From the NCBI GenBank assembly GCA_900752275.1, contig CAADUS010000239.1, positions 1 through 23,066 on the forward strand: a DNA stretch of 23,066 bases, in the 5' to 3' direction. The DNA comes from an uncultured Collinsella sp. GTDB taxonomy: Bacteria; Actinomycetota; Coriobacteriia; Coriobacteriales; Coriobacteriaceae. Shown piece after piece: positions 1 to 7,715 of this stretch. The notes beneath the pieces were generated by a model. It was not told the origin of the DNA. It worked only from the letters and a program-made list of their open reading frames with translations, and did not search any database. Positions within the stretch are counted from its first letter, which is position 1. Every line of letters begins with the position of its first letter. Position numbers and translations under genes: made by a program.

Positions 1-947
1 GAGCGGGCGCGACGGCCGTTGAGCACGCTCATGGGATAGAGGTAGCCCACGTGGCTGCCGAAGGAGCCGCTGATCCACTCGATGTCGCCGTCCTCGTCCC
101 CGCGGGCACGCTTGGTGTTGAGGTTGTACATGTTCTTGGACCAGTTCTCGATAGTCGAGTAGCGCAGATGCGCGCGCTTGCCCACAAAGAGCTCCACAGC
201 ACCGGCGTGGAGGTTGGCCACGTTGTACTTGGGTGCGGAGCAGCCCTCGATAAAGTGCAGGTCGGCGTCGTCCTCGACGATGATGAGCGTGTGCTCAAAC
301 TGGCCGGCGCCCTTGGCGTTGAGGCGGAAGTAGCTCTGCAGCGGAAAATCGAGCTTGGTGCCCTTGGGCACGTAGACAAACGAGCCGCCCGACCACACGG
401 CACCGTGCAGGGCCGCAAACTTGTGGTCGGTGGGTGGGATGAGCGTCATGAACTTCTCGTGGATGAGCGGCTCCCACTGCGGGTCGTGCAGGGTCTCCTC
501 GATGCCGGAGTAGACGATGCCCATCTTGGACGCGGTGTCCTGCATGTTGTGGTAGACCAGCTCGGAGTCGTACTGCGCGCCGACGCCCGCCAGATAGCTG
601 CGCTCGGCCTCGGGGATGCCCAGGCGCTCAAAGGTGTTCTTGATGTCGTCGGGCACCGACTCCCAGTCGTGCTTTTGGTCGGTGTTGGGCTTGACGTAGG
701 TGACGATGTTGTCCATGTCCAGGCCCTCGATGGAGGGGCCCCACGTCGGGTCGGGAAAACGATTGAAGATCTCGAGGGACTTTAAGCGCAGGTCGAGCAT
801 CCATTGCGGCTCGTCCTTCTTGGCGCTGATCTCGCGCACGATGTCGGGCGTGATGCCGGCGTCGAGGCGCTCGAATCCCTCCTCGCCATAGGTGAAGTCG
901 TAGAGGCTGCGGTCGATGTCCGCGACCTCGGTGCGGTTCTTGGTCAT
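1..947 (-). CDS. sufB: SufB, Fe-S cluster assembly scaffold protein (3' end off window)
   Basis: This is the first 315 residues of SufB, the scaffold subunit of the SufBCD complex that assembles iron-sulfur clusters in the cytosol. The reverse strand reads MTKNRTEVADIDRSLYDF and stays open to the window edge. Recognisable SufB segments are KFMTLIPPTDHKFAALHGAV, VWSGGSFVYVPKG, QFEHTLIIVEDDADLHFIEG and SAPKYNVANLHAGAVELFV. Full-length SufB is usually about 465–480 residues, so roughly a third, including the C-terminal beta-helix end, lies beyond the edge. The start is the ATG at 947; the upstream ATG at 952 is followed at once by a stop. It lies 12 bp after the sufC stop, so the two are one operon. 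Partner genes such as sufD, sufS or sufU would be expected just outside the window. Confidence 0.95.
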   Translation of the reverse strand, partial: MTKNRTEVADIDRSLYDFTYGEEGFERLDAGITPDIVREISAKKDEPQWMLDLRLKSLEIFNRFPDPTWGPSIEGLDMDNIVTYVKPNTDQKHDWESVPDDIKNTFERLGIPEAERSYLAGVGAQYDSELVYHNMQDTASKMGIVYSGIEETLHDPQWEPLIHEKFMTLIPPTDHKFAALHGAVWSGGSFVYVPKGTKLDFPLQSYFRLNAKGAGQFEHTLIIVEDDADLHFIEGCSAPKYNVANLHAGAVELFVGKRAHLRYSTIENWSKNMYNLNTKRARGDEDGDIEWISGSFGSHVGYLYPMSVLNGRRAR

Positions 948-959
948 TGCATTGCCCCT

Positions 960-1760
960 TTACGCCTGCTGCTCGGCAGCGGCGGCCTCGGCCTGGGCGC
1001 GCTGCTCGGCGGCCTCGCGCTCGAAGGTCTCAAAGCCGTTCTTGTCGATCCAGGGGATCAGCGAGGCGTCGTCCTCGCGCACGATGTGGCCCTTGACCAT
1101 AACGTGGACGCGGTCGACATCCAGGTGCTCCAGGATGCGCGTGTTGTGCGTGATGATGAGCATGGAGCCGTCGCAGCTTTTGCGGTAGGCGTCCATGCCA
1201 TGGCTGACGGTGGACAGGGCGTCGACGTCCAGGCCGGAGTCGGTTTCGTCCAGGATGGCGAGCTTGGGCTGCAGCAGCAGAAGCTGGAGCATCTCGACCT
1301 TCTTTTTTTCGCCGCCCGAGAAGCCCACGCCCAGCTCACGGTTGAGGTAGGCGGTGTCCATGTTGAGCTCGGCCGCGAGCTCCTTGACGCGGCGACGGAA
1401 TTCCTTGCCCTTCATCTCCAGGCCGGGGCGGCCGGCGATGCTGGCGCGCAAAAAGCTCGACAGCGGCACGCCCGGGATCTCGACCGGAGCCTGGAAGCTC
1501 AGGAACAGGCCCGCGCGCGAACGCTTGTCGGTGGTGAGCTCGGTGATGTCCTGGCCGTCAAAGACGATGCGGCCGTCGTTGACGGTATAGACGGGGTCGC
1601 CCATGACCAGGTGGCCGAGGGTGGACTTGCCGGCGCCATTGGGTCCCATCAGCACATGGGTCTCGCCGGCGGCGACGTTGAGGTTGACGTTGTGGAGGAT
1701 GGTCTTCTCGTCCACGGAGGCGGTCAGACCTTCGATGGAAAGCAGCGGATTTGCGCTCAT
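960..1760 (-). CDS. sufC: SufC, ABC-type ATPase of the SufBCD Fe-S assembly complex
   Basis: This 266-residue ABC ATPase powers conformational change of the SufBCD scaffold during Fe-S cluster assembly. Walker A is GPNGAGKST at about residues 39–47. The SufC-type signature is GFSGGEKKKVEM, Walker B is LAILDETDSGLD, and the H-loop is ITHN. The length is normal for the family (about 250–265). An earlier in-frame ATG at 1790 has no ribosome site, whereas the ATG at 1760 is preceded by GAGAGGGA, so I chose 1760. It is the first gene of the leftward suf operon and is divergent from an Rrf2 regulator. In many Gram-positive suf operons sufC is likewise first, before sufB or sufD. Confidence 0.97.
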   Translation of the reverse strand: MSANPLLSIEGLTASVDEKTILHNVNLNVAAGETHVLMGPNGAGKSTLGHLVMGDPVYTVNDGRIVFDGQDITELTTDKRSRAGLFLSFQAPVEIPGVPLSSFLRASIAGRPGLEMKGKEFRRRVKELAAELNMDTAYLNRELGVGFSGGEKKKVEMLQLLLLQPKLAILDETDSGLDVDALSTVSHGMDAYRKSCDGSMLIITHNTRILEHLDVDRVHVMVKGHIVREDDASLIPWIDKNGFETFEREAAEQRAQAEAAAAEQQA

Positions 1761-1824
1761 GCTGTCCCTCTCTGTATATGGTGTACTCATAGGTGTACTA
1801 AACCCTAGGAATCTTCTCGGAATA

Positions 1825-1852
1825 AAGTTACTATGGGTTCGGCGTTAGTCAA
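1825..1852 (-). promoter_or_regulatory. Candidate promoter of the suf operon
   Basis: On the reverse strand TTGACT (complement of 1847–1852) and TAACTT (complement of 1825–1830) are separated by 16 bp, a fair sigma-A type match. It points at sufC, leaving a leader of about 60 nt. The paired palindromes at 1890–1964 lie about 38 bp upstream of its -35. Confidence 0.5.
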
Positions 1853-1889
1853 GGGAAAACCCGACTAATCCACTCGACTTTTCAAATTC

Positions 1890-1920
1890 TGGGACAAAAT
1901 AACCTGTTGTGTTTGTCCCA
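1890..1920. promoter_or_regulatory. Palindromic operator 1 (candidate Rrf2 site)
   Basis: A 31-bp dyad: TGGGACAAA at 1890–1898 mirrored exactly by TTTGTCCCA at 1912–1920. It is almost the reverse complement of the element at 1934–1964 (27 of 31 positions by eye). Placement between the divergent suf operon and the Rrf2 gene suggests it is the regulator's binding site. Confidence 0.7.
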
Positions 1921-1933
1921 TTTACTTAAGATT

Positions 1934-1964
1934 TGGGACAAACAAAGCTGGTTATGTTGTCCCA
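1934..1964. promoter_or_regulatory. Palindromic operator 2 (candidate Rrf2 site)
   Basis: A second 31-bp dyad: TGGGACAA at 1934–1941 and TTGTCCCA at 1957–1964, again with a 15-bp centre. Its centre is 44 bp from that of operator 1, about four helical turns, so two bound dimers would sit on one face of the DNA. It ends 20 bp before the regulator's start codon, so binding here would most likely block the regulator's own transcription. Confidence 0.7.
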
Positions 1965-1984
1965 GATGCGATGGGAGGGTAGGT

Positions 1985-2416
1985 ATGCTCATTTCTTCTA
2001 AGGGCCGCTATGCCCTCCGGCTGATGATCTATATCGCAGCGCTTGGTGACACCGAGGGCAAGATTGCCCTTCGCGAGGTTGCCGACCGCGAGCATATCTC
2101 GCAAAAGTATTTGGAGCAGCTGGTTCGTCCGCTTATGAAGGCGGGCCTGCTTAAGAGCGTGCGCGGCAAGGGCGGCGGCTACATGATGGCCAAGGACCCC
2201 GCCGAGGTGCGTGCCGGCGACATCCTGCGTGCCGTCGAGGGCAGCACGGCTCCGGTGGCGTGCGATGGTATCGACAACAGCTGCACCCGCAGCGACCTTT
2301 GCTCGACCGTCAAGTTCTGGCGCGGGCTGGACGACGTGATAGAAAAGTACGTCGACGGCGTGACGTTGGCCGACCTAGCCGCCGTCCCCGAGATCAACTT
2401 TGACATTAAGCTGTAG
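1985..2416 (+). CDS. Rrf2-family Fe-S-sensing transcriptional regulator (IscR/SufR-like)
   Basis: A 143-residue winged-helix regulator that probably senses Fe-S cluster status and controls the divergent suf operon. MLISSKGRYALRLMIYIA is the standard Rrf2 N-terminus. The recognition region reads ISQKYLEQLVRPLMKAGLLKS followed by the wing GKGGGYMMAK. Three cysteines at about C93, C100 and C106 match the cluster-binding triad, with spacing CX6CX5C rather than the CX5CX5C of IscR. The chosen start is ATG 1985, preceded by GGGAGGGTAGG. A longer in-frame reading from 1907 would run back through both operators and is unlikely. The next gene begins 12 bp after the stop, so the two are probably co-transcribed. 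I cannot say from sequence alone whether it is a repressor or an activator. Confidence 0.92.
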   Translation: MLISSKGRYALRLMIYIAALGDTEGKIALREVADREHISQKYLEQLVRPLMKAGLLKSVRGKGGGYMMAKDPAEVRAGDILRAVEGSTAPVACDGIDNSCTRSDLCSTVKFWRGLDDVIEKYVDGVTLADLAAVPEINFDIKL

Positions 2417-2427
2417 GGCTGGCTTTT

Positions 2428-2847
2428 GTGAAGTCTTACGAAGCCTTTGATTCGCGTCTGGCACTGCTGGAGACAGCTCGATTTCAAGATTTTGATAACG
2501 ACTATGTTGTCTCCGGATGTGCGTATATCTATGAGCAGGTTTTCGGTATCTCAATTACGCTCCTTAAGCGCCTACTCGAGTATGAGGGTGCCACGCTTGC
2601 CGCGTCGGGGTCTCCTCGTGCCATCTTGAAGGAGTCCTACCGATTCTACGACTTTATTGATGAGGCGGCCTGGCTAGATATGCTCAGAGACCGCAACACG
2701 AACGTCCATATCTGTGACAACAAGCTCGCTCAAGATTTGATTCAGCGCATCTTGAACGTCTATATCCCCGCTTTCTGTCAGTTGAGGGACGGCCTGATGG
2801 AGCGTTACGGCGAGCTTCTGCTGGTGCCCGACGACCAGTTTGTTTAA
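2428..2847 (+). CDS. HI0074-like nucleotidyltransferase substrate-binding (HEPN-type) protein
   Basis: This 139-residue protein resembles the NTase_sub_bind family (HI0074-like), a HEPN-fold helical bundle that normally pairs with a small MNT nucleotidyltransferase. The family feature is MLRDRNTNVHICDNKLAQDLI, holding the HEPN-type RX4H motif at R89–H94. Earlier helices include KRLLEYEG and ILKESYRFYDFID. It starts at GTG 2428, 12 bp after the Rrf2 stop, with only a weak upstream GGG tract, so translation may depend on coupling. The usual partner, a roughly 100-residue protein with a GSX10DXD motif, is absent on both sides. It could be an orphaned toxin or antitoxin half, or an adaptor serving a distant nucleotidyltransferase. 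Family call is good; role here is unknown. Confidence 0.75.
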   Translation: MKSYEAFDSRLALLETARFQDFDNDYVVSGCAYIYEQVFGISITLLKRLLEYEGATLAASGSPRAILKESYRFYDFIDEAAWLDMLRDRNTNVHICDNKLAQDLIQRILNVYIPAFCQLRDGLMERYGELLLVPDDQFV

Positions 2848-2890
2848 TTCCTTAAGATTTAGCGGAGGGTTGTTGCCGTTTACCGATGGG

Positions 2891-2921
2891 TTGTTGTGCA
2901 ACAAACGGGGAACTGTAATAC
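2891..2921 (+). promoter_or_regulatory. Candidate promoter with overlapping palindrome
   Basis: TTGTGC (2894–2899) and TAATAC (2916–2921) are 16 bp apart, upstream of the cell-wall protein. The 14-bp dyad TTGTTGTGCAACAA at 2891–2904 covers the -35. It could be an operator or a weak stem ending the upstream operon. The promoter match is modest. Confidence 0.35.
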
Positions 2922-2973
2922 TGAATCCATCTTTGCAAACTGCACTTTAATCACACCAATGCAGGGAGGATGT

Positions 2974-4593
2974 ATGCAGCCCAAGCATTCCGCGATTGTG
3001 GCGGGCCTGACGCTGGCGCTTTCGTTTGGCGCCGTTGCCGCGCCTGTGACTGCTGTTGCCGAGGAGCCCGCGCCGGGTGTTGCCTCGGATGCCACCGATA
3101 TCGATAAGGGCCTTTATACCCAGCAGTCCTTCTCGGGCGTGTTGAGGTCGGTTCAGGGTGTTTCGTTTGTCAACGTGACCGCCGAGATGAAGTACTTCAC
3201 CAAATATGAGAGCCATGGCAACTATAACCAGGGCTTTTCGTATGGCGATGGCTATAACGCGCTGGGTTATTACCAGTTCGACCGTCGTTGGTCGCTCATT
3301 CCGTTTATGAAGCAGGTCTACAACTACGATTCTGCTAAGTACAGCATGCTTAAGGCTGCGATCGATCGCAGCAGCGAAATTTCCAACGCGAGCAACCCCA
3401 TGTATGCGAACGGCCAGCTCACCGAGTTGGGACGTATTGCGCAGGAGGCCTTCCAGAGCGCCTATAACACCGATCCTGCTGAGTTCTCAGCCCTGCAGGA
3501 TGCGTATGCGTACAACTCGTACTATGCGGTGACCGAGGCGTGGCTCAAGAGTGCTCTTGGCATTGACATCTCCGGCCGCGCCGATTGCGTTAAGGGCATG
3601 GTGTGGAGTATCACCAATATGTGCGGCACCGGTGGCTGCCAGGACTTTTTCCGCTGGGCAAAACTTTCCAACAGCATGACCGACCGCGAGTTTGTGACGG
3701 CGCTTTCCAACAGTGTGGTCAATAACGTGGCGACCAAGTATGCAAGCCAGCCTCAGTACCACGAGGGCTGGAAGAACCGCTACCGCAATGAGCTCAAGGA
3801 CTGCCTGGTCTACATTGCCGAGGACGAGGCCGCCGCGGCAACGCCTGTGGAGCCTGAGCCTGAGCCCGCGCCCGGTCCGAGCATGGCGCCTGCTGCTCCC
3901 GCCGCACCGACGCCTGGTACCGATGACGATGCGGGCGACGATAGCGATACTGATACGTCCTCGACAGATGGCGGCAGCGATGATGCCGGCAATGGTGGAG
4001 CTGCGTCTGGCGACACTTCGGCTGGCGATTCGTCGACTCCTGGCTCTGACGGCGCTGCAGGCGGTGCGGATTCTGGCTCTTCCGATGCGGGCACTTCTAA
4101 CGGTACCGGCGACTCTTCTGCCGATGCCGGCTCCTCTAACGGTTCTGACTCCGGTGCTTCCGAGGGCGGCTCGAGCGAGGGCTCCAAAGCTGGTGATTCC
4201 TCGACGGAAAATAAGCCTTCTACCGGCGAGCAGCTTGGCTCTATGTTGGGCTCATCTTTGATGGCGGGCATTAACGGCGGCTCTTCTTCTGGCGAGGAAT
4301 CGTCTGAGCAGGGCTCCGGCTCTAATGCCAACGGTGCTGCTGATGCTTCTGCCGGTGCGGGTGCGAAGCAATCCGACGCTGATGCCCAGAAGGCCGGTGA
4401 CAAGGGCGGTACTACGACCACCGCGACGACCAAGACCTCGGGTGGCAATATGCCCAGGACGGGCGACCTCATCGTGATGGCGAGCCTTGCGAGCGCGAGC
4501 TTGGCCACGCTGGGTGCTACGTCTATCGTGAGCGGTAAACATAAGCTCGATCAGCAGAATAAGGCCGCTGGTGAGGACGGTTTCGAGGAGTAG
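2974..4593 (+). CDS. Secreted, sortase-anchored protein with a lysozyme/transglycosylase-like domain
   Basis: A 539-residue surface protein. Residues 1–30 form a signal peptide (hydrophobic stretch IVAGLTLALSFGAVAAPVT, then AVAEE). Residues about 48–290 are a globular domain whose KYESHGNY (E79) and GYNALGYYQF (about 93–102) resemble the catalytic ES motif and the G-x-x-G-x-x-Q motif of lysozyme-like transglycosylases, so peptidoglycan cleavage is plausible but inferred. Residues about 300–485 are a low-complexity linker of Pro/Glu, then Ser/Gly/Asp/Ala. The C-terminus has MPRTG (493–497), a hydrophobic segment and a basic KHK turn, a sorting signal with Met for Leu. An acidic tail follows. 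The start at 2974 has AGGGAGGA just upstream; the longer reading from 2896 lacks a signal peptide. It stands alone as a transcription unit. Confidence 0.8.
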   Translation: MQPKHSAIVAGLTLALSFGAVAAPVTAVAEEPAPGVASDATDIDKGLYTQQSFSGVLRSVQGVSFVNVTAEMKYFTKYESHGNYNQGFSYGDGYNALGYYQFDRRWSLIPFMKQVYNYDSAKYSMLKAAIDRSSEISNASNPMYANGQLTELGRIAQEAFQSAYNTDPAEFSALQDAYAYNSYYAVTEAWLKSALGIDISGRADCVKGMVWSITNMCGTGGCQDFFRWAKLSNSMTDREFVTALSNSVVNNVATKYASQPQYHEGWKNRYRNELKDCLVYIAEDEAAAATPVEPEPEPAPGPSMAPAAPAAPTPGTDDDAGDDSDTDTSSTDGGSDDAGNGGAASGDTSAGDSSTPGSDGAAGGADSGSSDAGTSNGTGDSSADAGSSNGSDSGASEGGSSEGSKAGDSSTENKPSTGEQLGSMLGSSLMAGINGGSSSGEESSEQGSGSNANGAADASAGAGAKQSDADAQKAGDKGGTTTTATTKTSGGNMPRTGDLIVMASLASASLATLGATSIVSGKHKLDQQNKAAGEDGFEE

Positions 4594-4625
4594 CTTCTCG
4601 CTTGCCGAATAACTTAAGAGTCGGG

Positions 4626-4660
4626 ACGGGGTCCGGTGCGAATGCATCAGGCCCTGTTTT
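4626..4660 (+). terminator. Candidate rho-independent terminator after the cell-wall protein
   Basis: ACGGGGTC (4626–4633) can pair with GGCCCTGT (4650–4657), including two G·U pairs, closing a 16-nt loop and followed by TTT and GTTG. The stem is imperfect and the U-tract short, so this is a moderate call. Confidence 0.4.
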
Positions 4661-4734
4661 GTTGTACAACGATTAGTTATGCCCCCCTCACACCCCATGT
4701 TGCTACCGTTGCCCGATATGTTTGCGCGGCGACA

Positions 4735-4762
4735 TTAGTACGTGTGAGGCGGCCATTACAAT
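4735..4762 (+). promoter_or_regulatory. Candidate promoter of the ATPase-like gene
   Basis: TTAGTA (4735–4740) and TACAAT (4757–4762) are 16 bp apart. This would give a short leader containing the AGGGGG ribosome site at 4782–4787 and a GTG start at 4797, which supports starting the protein there. Confidence 0.4.
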
Positions 4763-4796
4763 TGGCATCGTGCTGCGATTTAGGGGGAACGTTTTG

Positions 4797-6593
4797 GTGT
4801 CTGAACAGGCAAATAATTGTTGTGCTGCCTGCTTTGGCGTGCGCTTGATCGGTGGTGCCGACGATGCGGTTTTGCCGATTGACATGCATGACTATATGGA
4901 GGCTCTTGGTCGCTGCACGCTGGTCGACAAGACCATGTTTATTGCCGATGTTCTGAATTGCGATGCGTCCGTTATGGTGTGCTGCCGACCCGAGGGTTTT
5001 GGCAAGAGCATGAACTTGTCGATGCTCAAGGCTTTTCTGGAGCGTTCCGTGGTCAGTCGCGCCGGTCGGATCTCGTTTGCCGATGCTCAGATTTGGGATG
5101 CGGACGGCGGGCGCTATCGGGACGAGTACGCTTGCTATCCGGTGATATCGCTGGACTTTTCTGGTGCTGGGAGGCGTGGCGCCGCTGTTGCCGACGTCGT
5201 GCTCGATACTCTTTCGGGCGAATGTGCTCGTCTGTTGACGCTCTTGGAGGCTCCGGATTTAGCACGAGATAAGGTGCGTCACATCGAACGCGTTGCGCGT
5301 GGCGTAGCGAGCTCGGACGAGGTTGACTCGGTGCTCGGTGTGCTCATTGAGCTGCTGGAGATGGCCTGCGATGAGCAGGTTGTATTGCTCGTTGATGGGT
5401 ACGACGCGGCGTGGTCGCGCCGTGCGAGCGCGAGGGACGCATCCGGCGCCGGTCCGGCGGAGCTGCTCGATCGCGTGCTGTTCGACGCCATTGCCGCTGC
5501 TGGTAATTCGCTACGCTTGGTTTGTCTGATGGGGGAGCGCCCCGGTCCTGCCGAGGCGGCACTTTCTTCGCGAAATTGCTCGTATTGTCTTTCGACGCCG
5601 CTCTCGATGTGGTGTGACCGATGGTTTGGCTTTTCGGATGCCGAGGTCGAGGCCCTGTTAAGTCATGCTGGACGCGAGGAATGCCTGGATGATGCGCGTG
5701 AATGGCTCGAGGGATTTCGGTTTGGCAGGACCTATTGCTCAAGTCCGGCGCGTGTGATCGGTTTTCTGGACCGAGGTTGCACGGCACCCGTGCGTGCCGA
5801 TCTGTATGAGTATGCCGATTGCCTGAGTAGGGCAGTTGCCGGATGGAATATCGACCGCCTTTCGGTCTTGTTCGATTTGCTCGAGGCCCATGGATGTGTT
5901 GAGGCCCCGCTTTGTTTGGGCACTGCGGGGCCGGAGGCCTCGTCTGATGATGACCTGTGGACGGCGCTGTATCTGTCCGGATTCCTGACGACGGATATGA
6001 CCGAGGAGCCAGAGCATGACAATCGCCTCCGTGCTCTGCGACTGCCCAATAATGAGCTTCGCCAGGCCTTGCGTCTAATGATTATTGAGTGGTTTGAGTG
6101 CGCTGCCGAAGACATTCGAGACGTCGATGCGTTTCGCGACGGGTTGTGTCGTGGGGACGAGGATGCGGTGAGACAGGCACTAGATCACATCCTGGGAGAT
6201 GCGGGAATCGGTGCGACCGACCCAGATGCGCCGCTGCCATATCACCTGCTCTTGCAGGGGCTCTGCTTTGGCTTGCCGGGCTATGCCAATCCTGCCTCGA
6301 GGCGAAAGCGTGGCGCGAATCGCTGGGACATTCAGGTTTTTCCTACGGGCTCTGTGTTTGACGTGACAGACACGATCGGCATGCTCGAAGAGCGTCCGCT
6401 GATAACAATCAACTTGATGTATGACCCCGGTGTGGATGCGCTGGGCCTGGAGCTGCTGGCCGTTCAGGCGCTGCTCGACATAGAGCGCGACGGCATCGAC
6501 AAGATTCGCGTGCCGCGACCCGGTGTGGGCCGTATGCGCTGGGGATTCGGTTTTGACGGGCAGCATGTGGCAGCGGTGTGCCAGCGGCTGTAG
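4797..6593 (+). CDS. AAA-ATPase_like / DUF1703-type protein with degenerate motifs
   Basis: A 598-residue protein of the AAA-ATPase_like family, large proteins that pair an N-terminal P-loop ATPase with a C-terminal PD-(D/E)XK-type domain and have no settled function. Family landmarks are LVDKTMFIADVL, RPEGFGKSMNLSML (residues 64–77, matching the usual RPRRFGKSL P-loop) and YPVISLDFSGA. The Walker B region reads VVLLVDGYDAAW (D200–D203), where relatives normally have DEYD. The C-terminal region (WDIQVFP, then PLITINLMY, then ALLDIERDGIDKIRV) follows the nuclease-domain layout, but ITINL stands where the E-x-K strand is expected. I chose GTG 4797, with AGGGGG 10 bp upstream, over the longer reading from 4722. 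The gene is single and convergent with the next one. A binding or regulatory role without catalysis is possible. Confidence 0.7.
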   Translation: MSEQANNCCAACFGVRLIGGADDAVLPIDMHDYMEALGRCTLVDKTMFIADVLNCDASVMVCCRPEGFGKSMNLSMLKAFLERSVVSRAGRISFADAQIWDADGGRYRDEYACYPVISLDFSGAGRRGAAVADVVLDTLSGECARLLTLLEAPDLARDKVRHIERVARGVASSDEVDSVLGVLIELLEMACDEQVVLLVDGYDAAWSRRASARDASGAGPAELLDRVLFDAIAAAGNSLRLVCLMGERPGPAEAALSSRNCSYCLSTPLSMWCDRWFGFSDAEVEALLSHAGREECLDDAREWLEGFRFGRTYCSSPARVIGFLDRGCTAPVRADLYEYADCLSRAVAGWNIDRLSVLFDLLEAHGCVEAPLCLGTAGPEASSDDDLWTALYLSGFLTTDMTEEPEHDNRLRALRLPNNELRQALRLMIIEWFECAAEDIRDVDAFRDGLCRGDEDAVRQALDHILGDAGIGATDPDAPLPYHLLLQGLCFGLPGYANPASRRKRGANRWDIQVFPTGSVFDVTDTIGMLEERPLITINLMYDPGVDALGLELLAVQALLDIERDGIDKIRVPRPGVGRMRWGFGFDGQHVAAVCQRL

Positions 6594-6620
6594 GGGCAGG
6601 CGATGCTGCGGGGGTGCCCG

Positions 6621-7640
6621 CTACTCCGCGTCCTTCATGGGCGGCATGGGCTTCCAGTTGGGATCCTTGATGATCTTGCGGGCGTCTTTCATGCCACGGC
6701 GCAGCGCCGGAATGCCGGTCTTAAAGCATTTGTCGACGGCGGCCAGGCGAATGAATTCCTTGCAGAAGGTCGCGGCATTGCCCAGACGGAACAGCATGGG
6801 GTGGTAGTCACCGTAGACCTGCATATAGCGAGCGAGGAAGCCTCGGTTGCGCATGATGTAGTAGCGGTTGGTGTCGCTCGTGGAGTTGAGCTGGCGTTTG
6901 CCCGCGATATCCCAGTTAGAGACGGCACGGGCTCGCTTGAGAACCACGTCGGCGACCACGGCGGCGGGGAAGTGCTGGCTGGCCACGTAGCCGTAACAGG
7001 CATCGTCGCCGTAGATAAAGAAACGCGCGTCGGGCAGGCCGATCTTGTCGACCACGCGACGCGAGAACAGGCCGCCTTCAAAGCACAGCTGGTTCATGGC
7101 GCGGTAGCCCTCGGGGCCCAGGTCCCACTTAGCGATGGGGTTGGGGATACCAAGCGAAAGGATAAGCTGGTACTGCCAAAAGAAGGCGCCACCGTCGAAG
7201 TCCAGGCGCGAACCCTGGATGACATCGTAGCGGTAGGTCCACTTGGCAAGACGCTCAATGCCCTCGGGGATAACGAGCACGTCGTCGTCCATTACCCAGA
7301 ACCACTGGGCGCCCAGGTCGTAGGCGCATTTAGTGCCGGCAGAGAAGCCGCCCGCACCGCCGCCGTTTTCGAGCTGCGGGGCGTAGATCACACGGTCGGT
7401 GCCGCCCTTCGCGTCGGGCTGCTCGGTGTCGATGCCCCACAGGTTGGCCAGGCGCTCGTTGAATGCGGTGCACATGGCCTCGGTCTCGTGCGAATTCTCG
7501 TTATCGACAATCACGATGCGCCAGGGCGTTGCCGTGAGCTCGGTCATGGAGTCGAACAGGTTGGCCAGGAGTTCCTGGCGCTTGTACGTAACGACGACGA
7601 TGGCGAGCTTATCGATGGGAGCGGGAAGGGTTGAAGACAT
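6621..7640 (-). CDS. GT2 family glycosyltransferase, GlfT/rhamnosyltransferase-like
   Basis: A 339-residue cytosolic or membrane-associated sugar transferase. The GT-A fold starts at LAIVVVTYKR. Then come IVIVDNENS, the loop NGGGAGGFSAG (92–102) and the metal-binding motif MDDDV (DDD 118–120). NGGGAGGF together with DDD resembles GlfT-type galactofuranosyltransferases and some rhamnosyltransferases, so transfer from a UDP- or dTDP-sugar onto a cell-envelope glycan is likely; the sugar cannot be read from sequence. YIYGDDACYGY-like residues (FIYGDDACYGY) fit the acceptor/catalytic-base region. Start ATG 7640 has AAAGGAT upstream; a longer reading to 7775 is mostly leader. It is 170 bp downstream of the leftward acyltransferase gene and has a possible promoter of its own. 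Confidence 0.88.
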   Translation of the reverse strand: MSSTLPAPIDKLAIVVVTYKRQELLANLFDSMTELTATPWRIVIVDNENSHETEAMCTAFNERLANLWGIDTEQPDAKGGTDRVIYAPQLENGGGAGGFSAGTKCAYDLGAQWFWVMDDDVLVIPEGIERLAKWTYRYDVIQGSRLDFDGGAFFWQYQLILSLGIPNPIAKWDLGPEGYRAMNQLCFEGGLFSRRVVDKIGLPDARFFIYGDDACYGYVASQHFPAAVVADVVLKRARAVSNWDIAGKRQLNSTSDTNRYYIMRNRGFLARYMQVYGDYHPMLFRLGNAATFCKEFIRLAAVDKCFKTGIPALRRGMKDARKIIKDPNWKPMPPMKDAE

Positions 7641-7715
7641 GGGGCAATATATCCTTTCACGCGCGGCGCGCATGCGCTGCACGGAAGCTATCGAATACGT
7701 CCTTGGGACTGTTCT

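Noticed and set aside
51..785. Long plus-strand open frame of 244 codons opposite sufB
   Set aside because: It is the mirror of the sufB coding strand. Its repetitive Val/Leu/Gly/Asp make-up and lack of motifs fit a high-GC antisense frame.
804..1808. Plus-strand open frame of 334 codons over sufC
   Set aside because: SufC on the other strand has all ABC ATPase motifs in order; this frame has none.
3900..4440. Ser/Gly/Asp-rich stretch as a possible tandem DNA repeat
   Set aside because: The codons vary and no fixed repeat unit is seen. It is a low-complexity protein linker.
3810..4508. Reverse-strand Pro/Glu/Ser-rich frame opposite the cell-wall protein
   Set aside because: It only mirrors the low-complexity linker codons.
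6594..6619. GGGCA/TGCCC inverted repeat between convergent genes as terminator
   Set aside because: Five-base arms with a 16-base loop and no T-tract are too weak to call.
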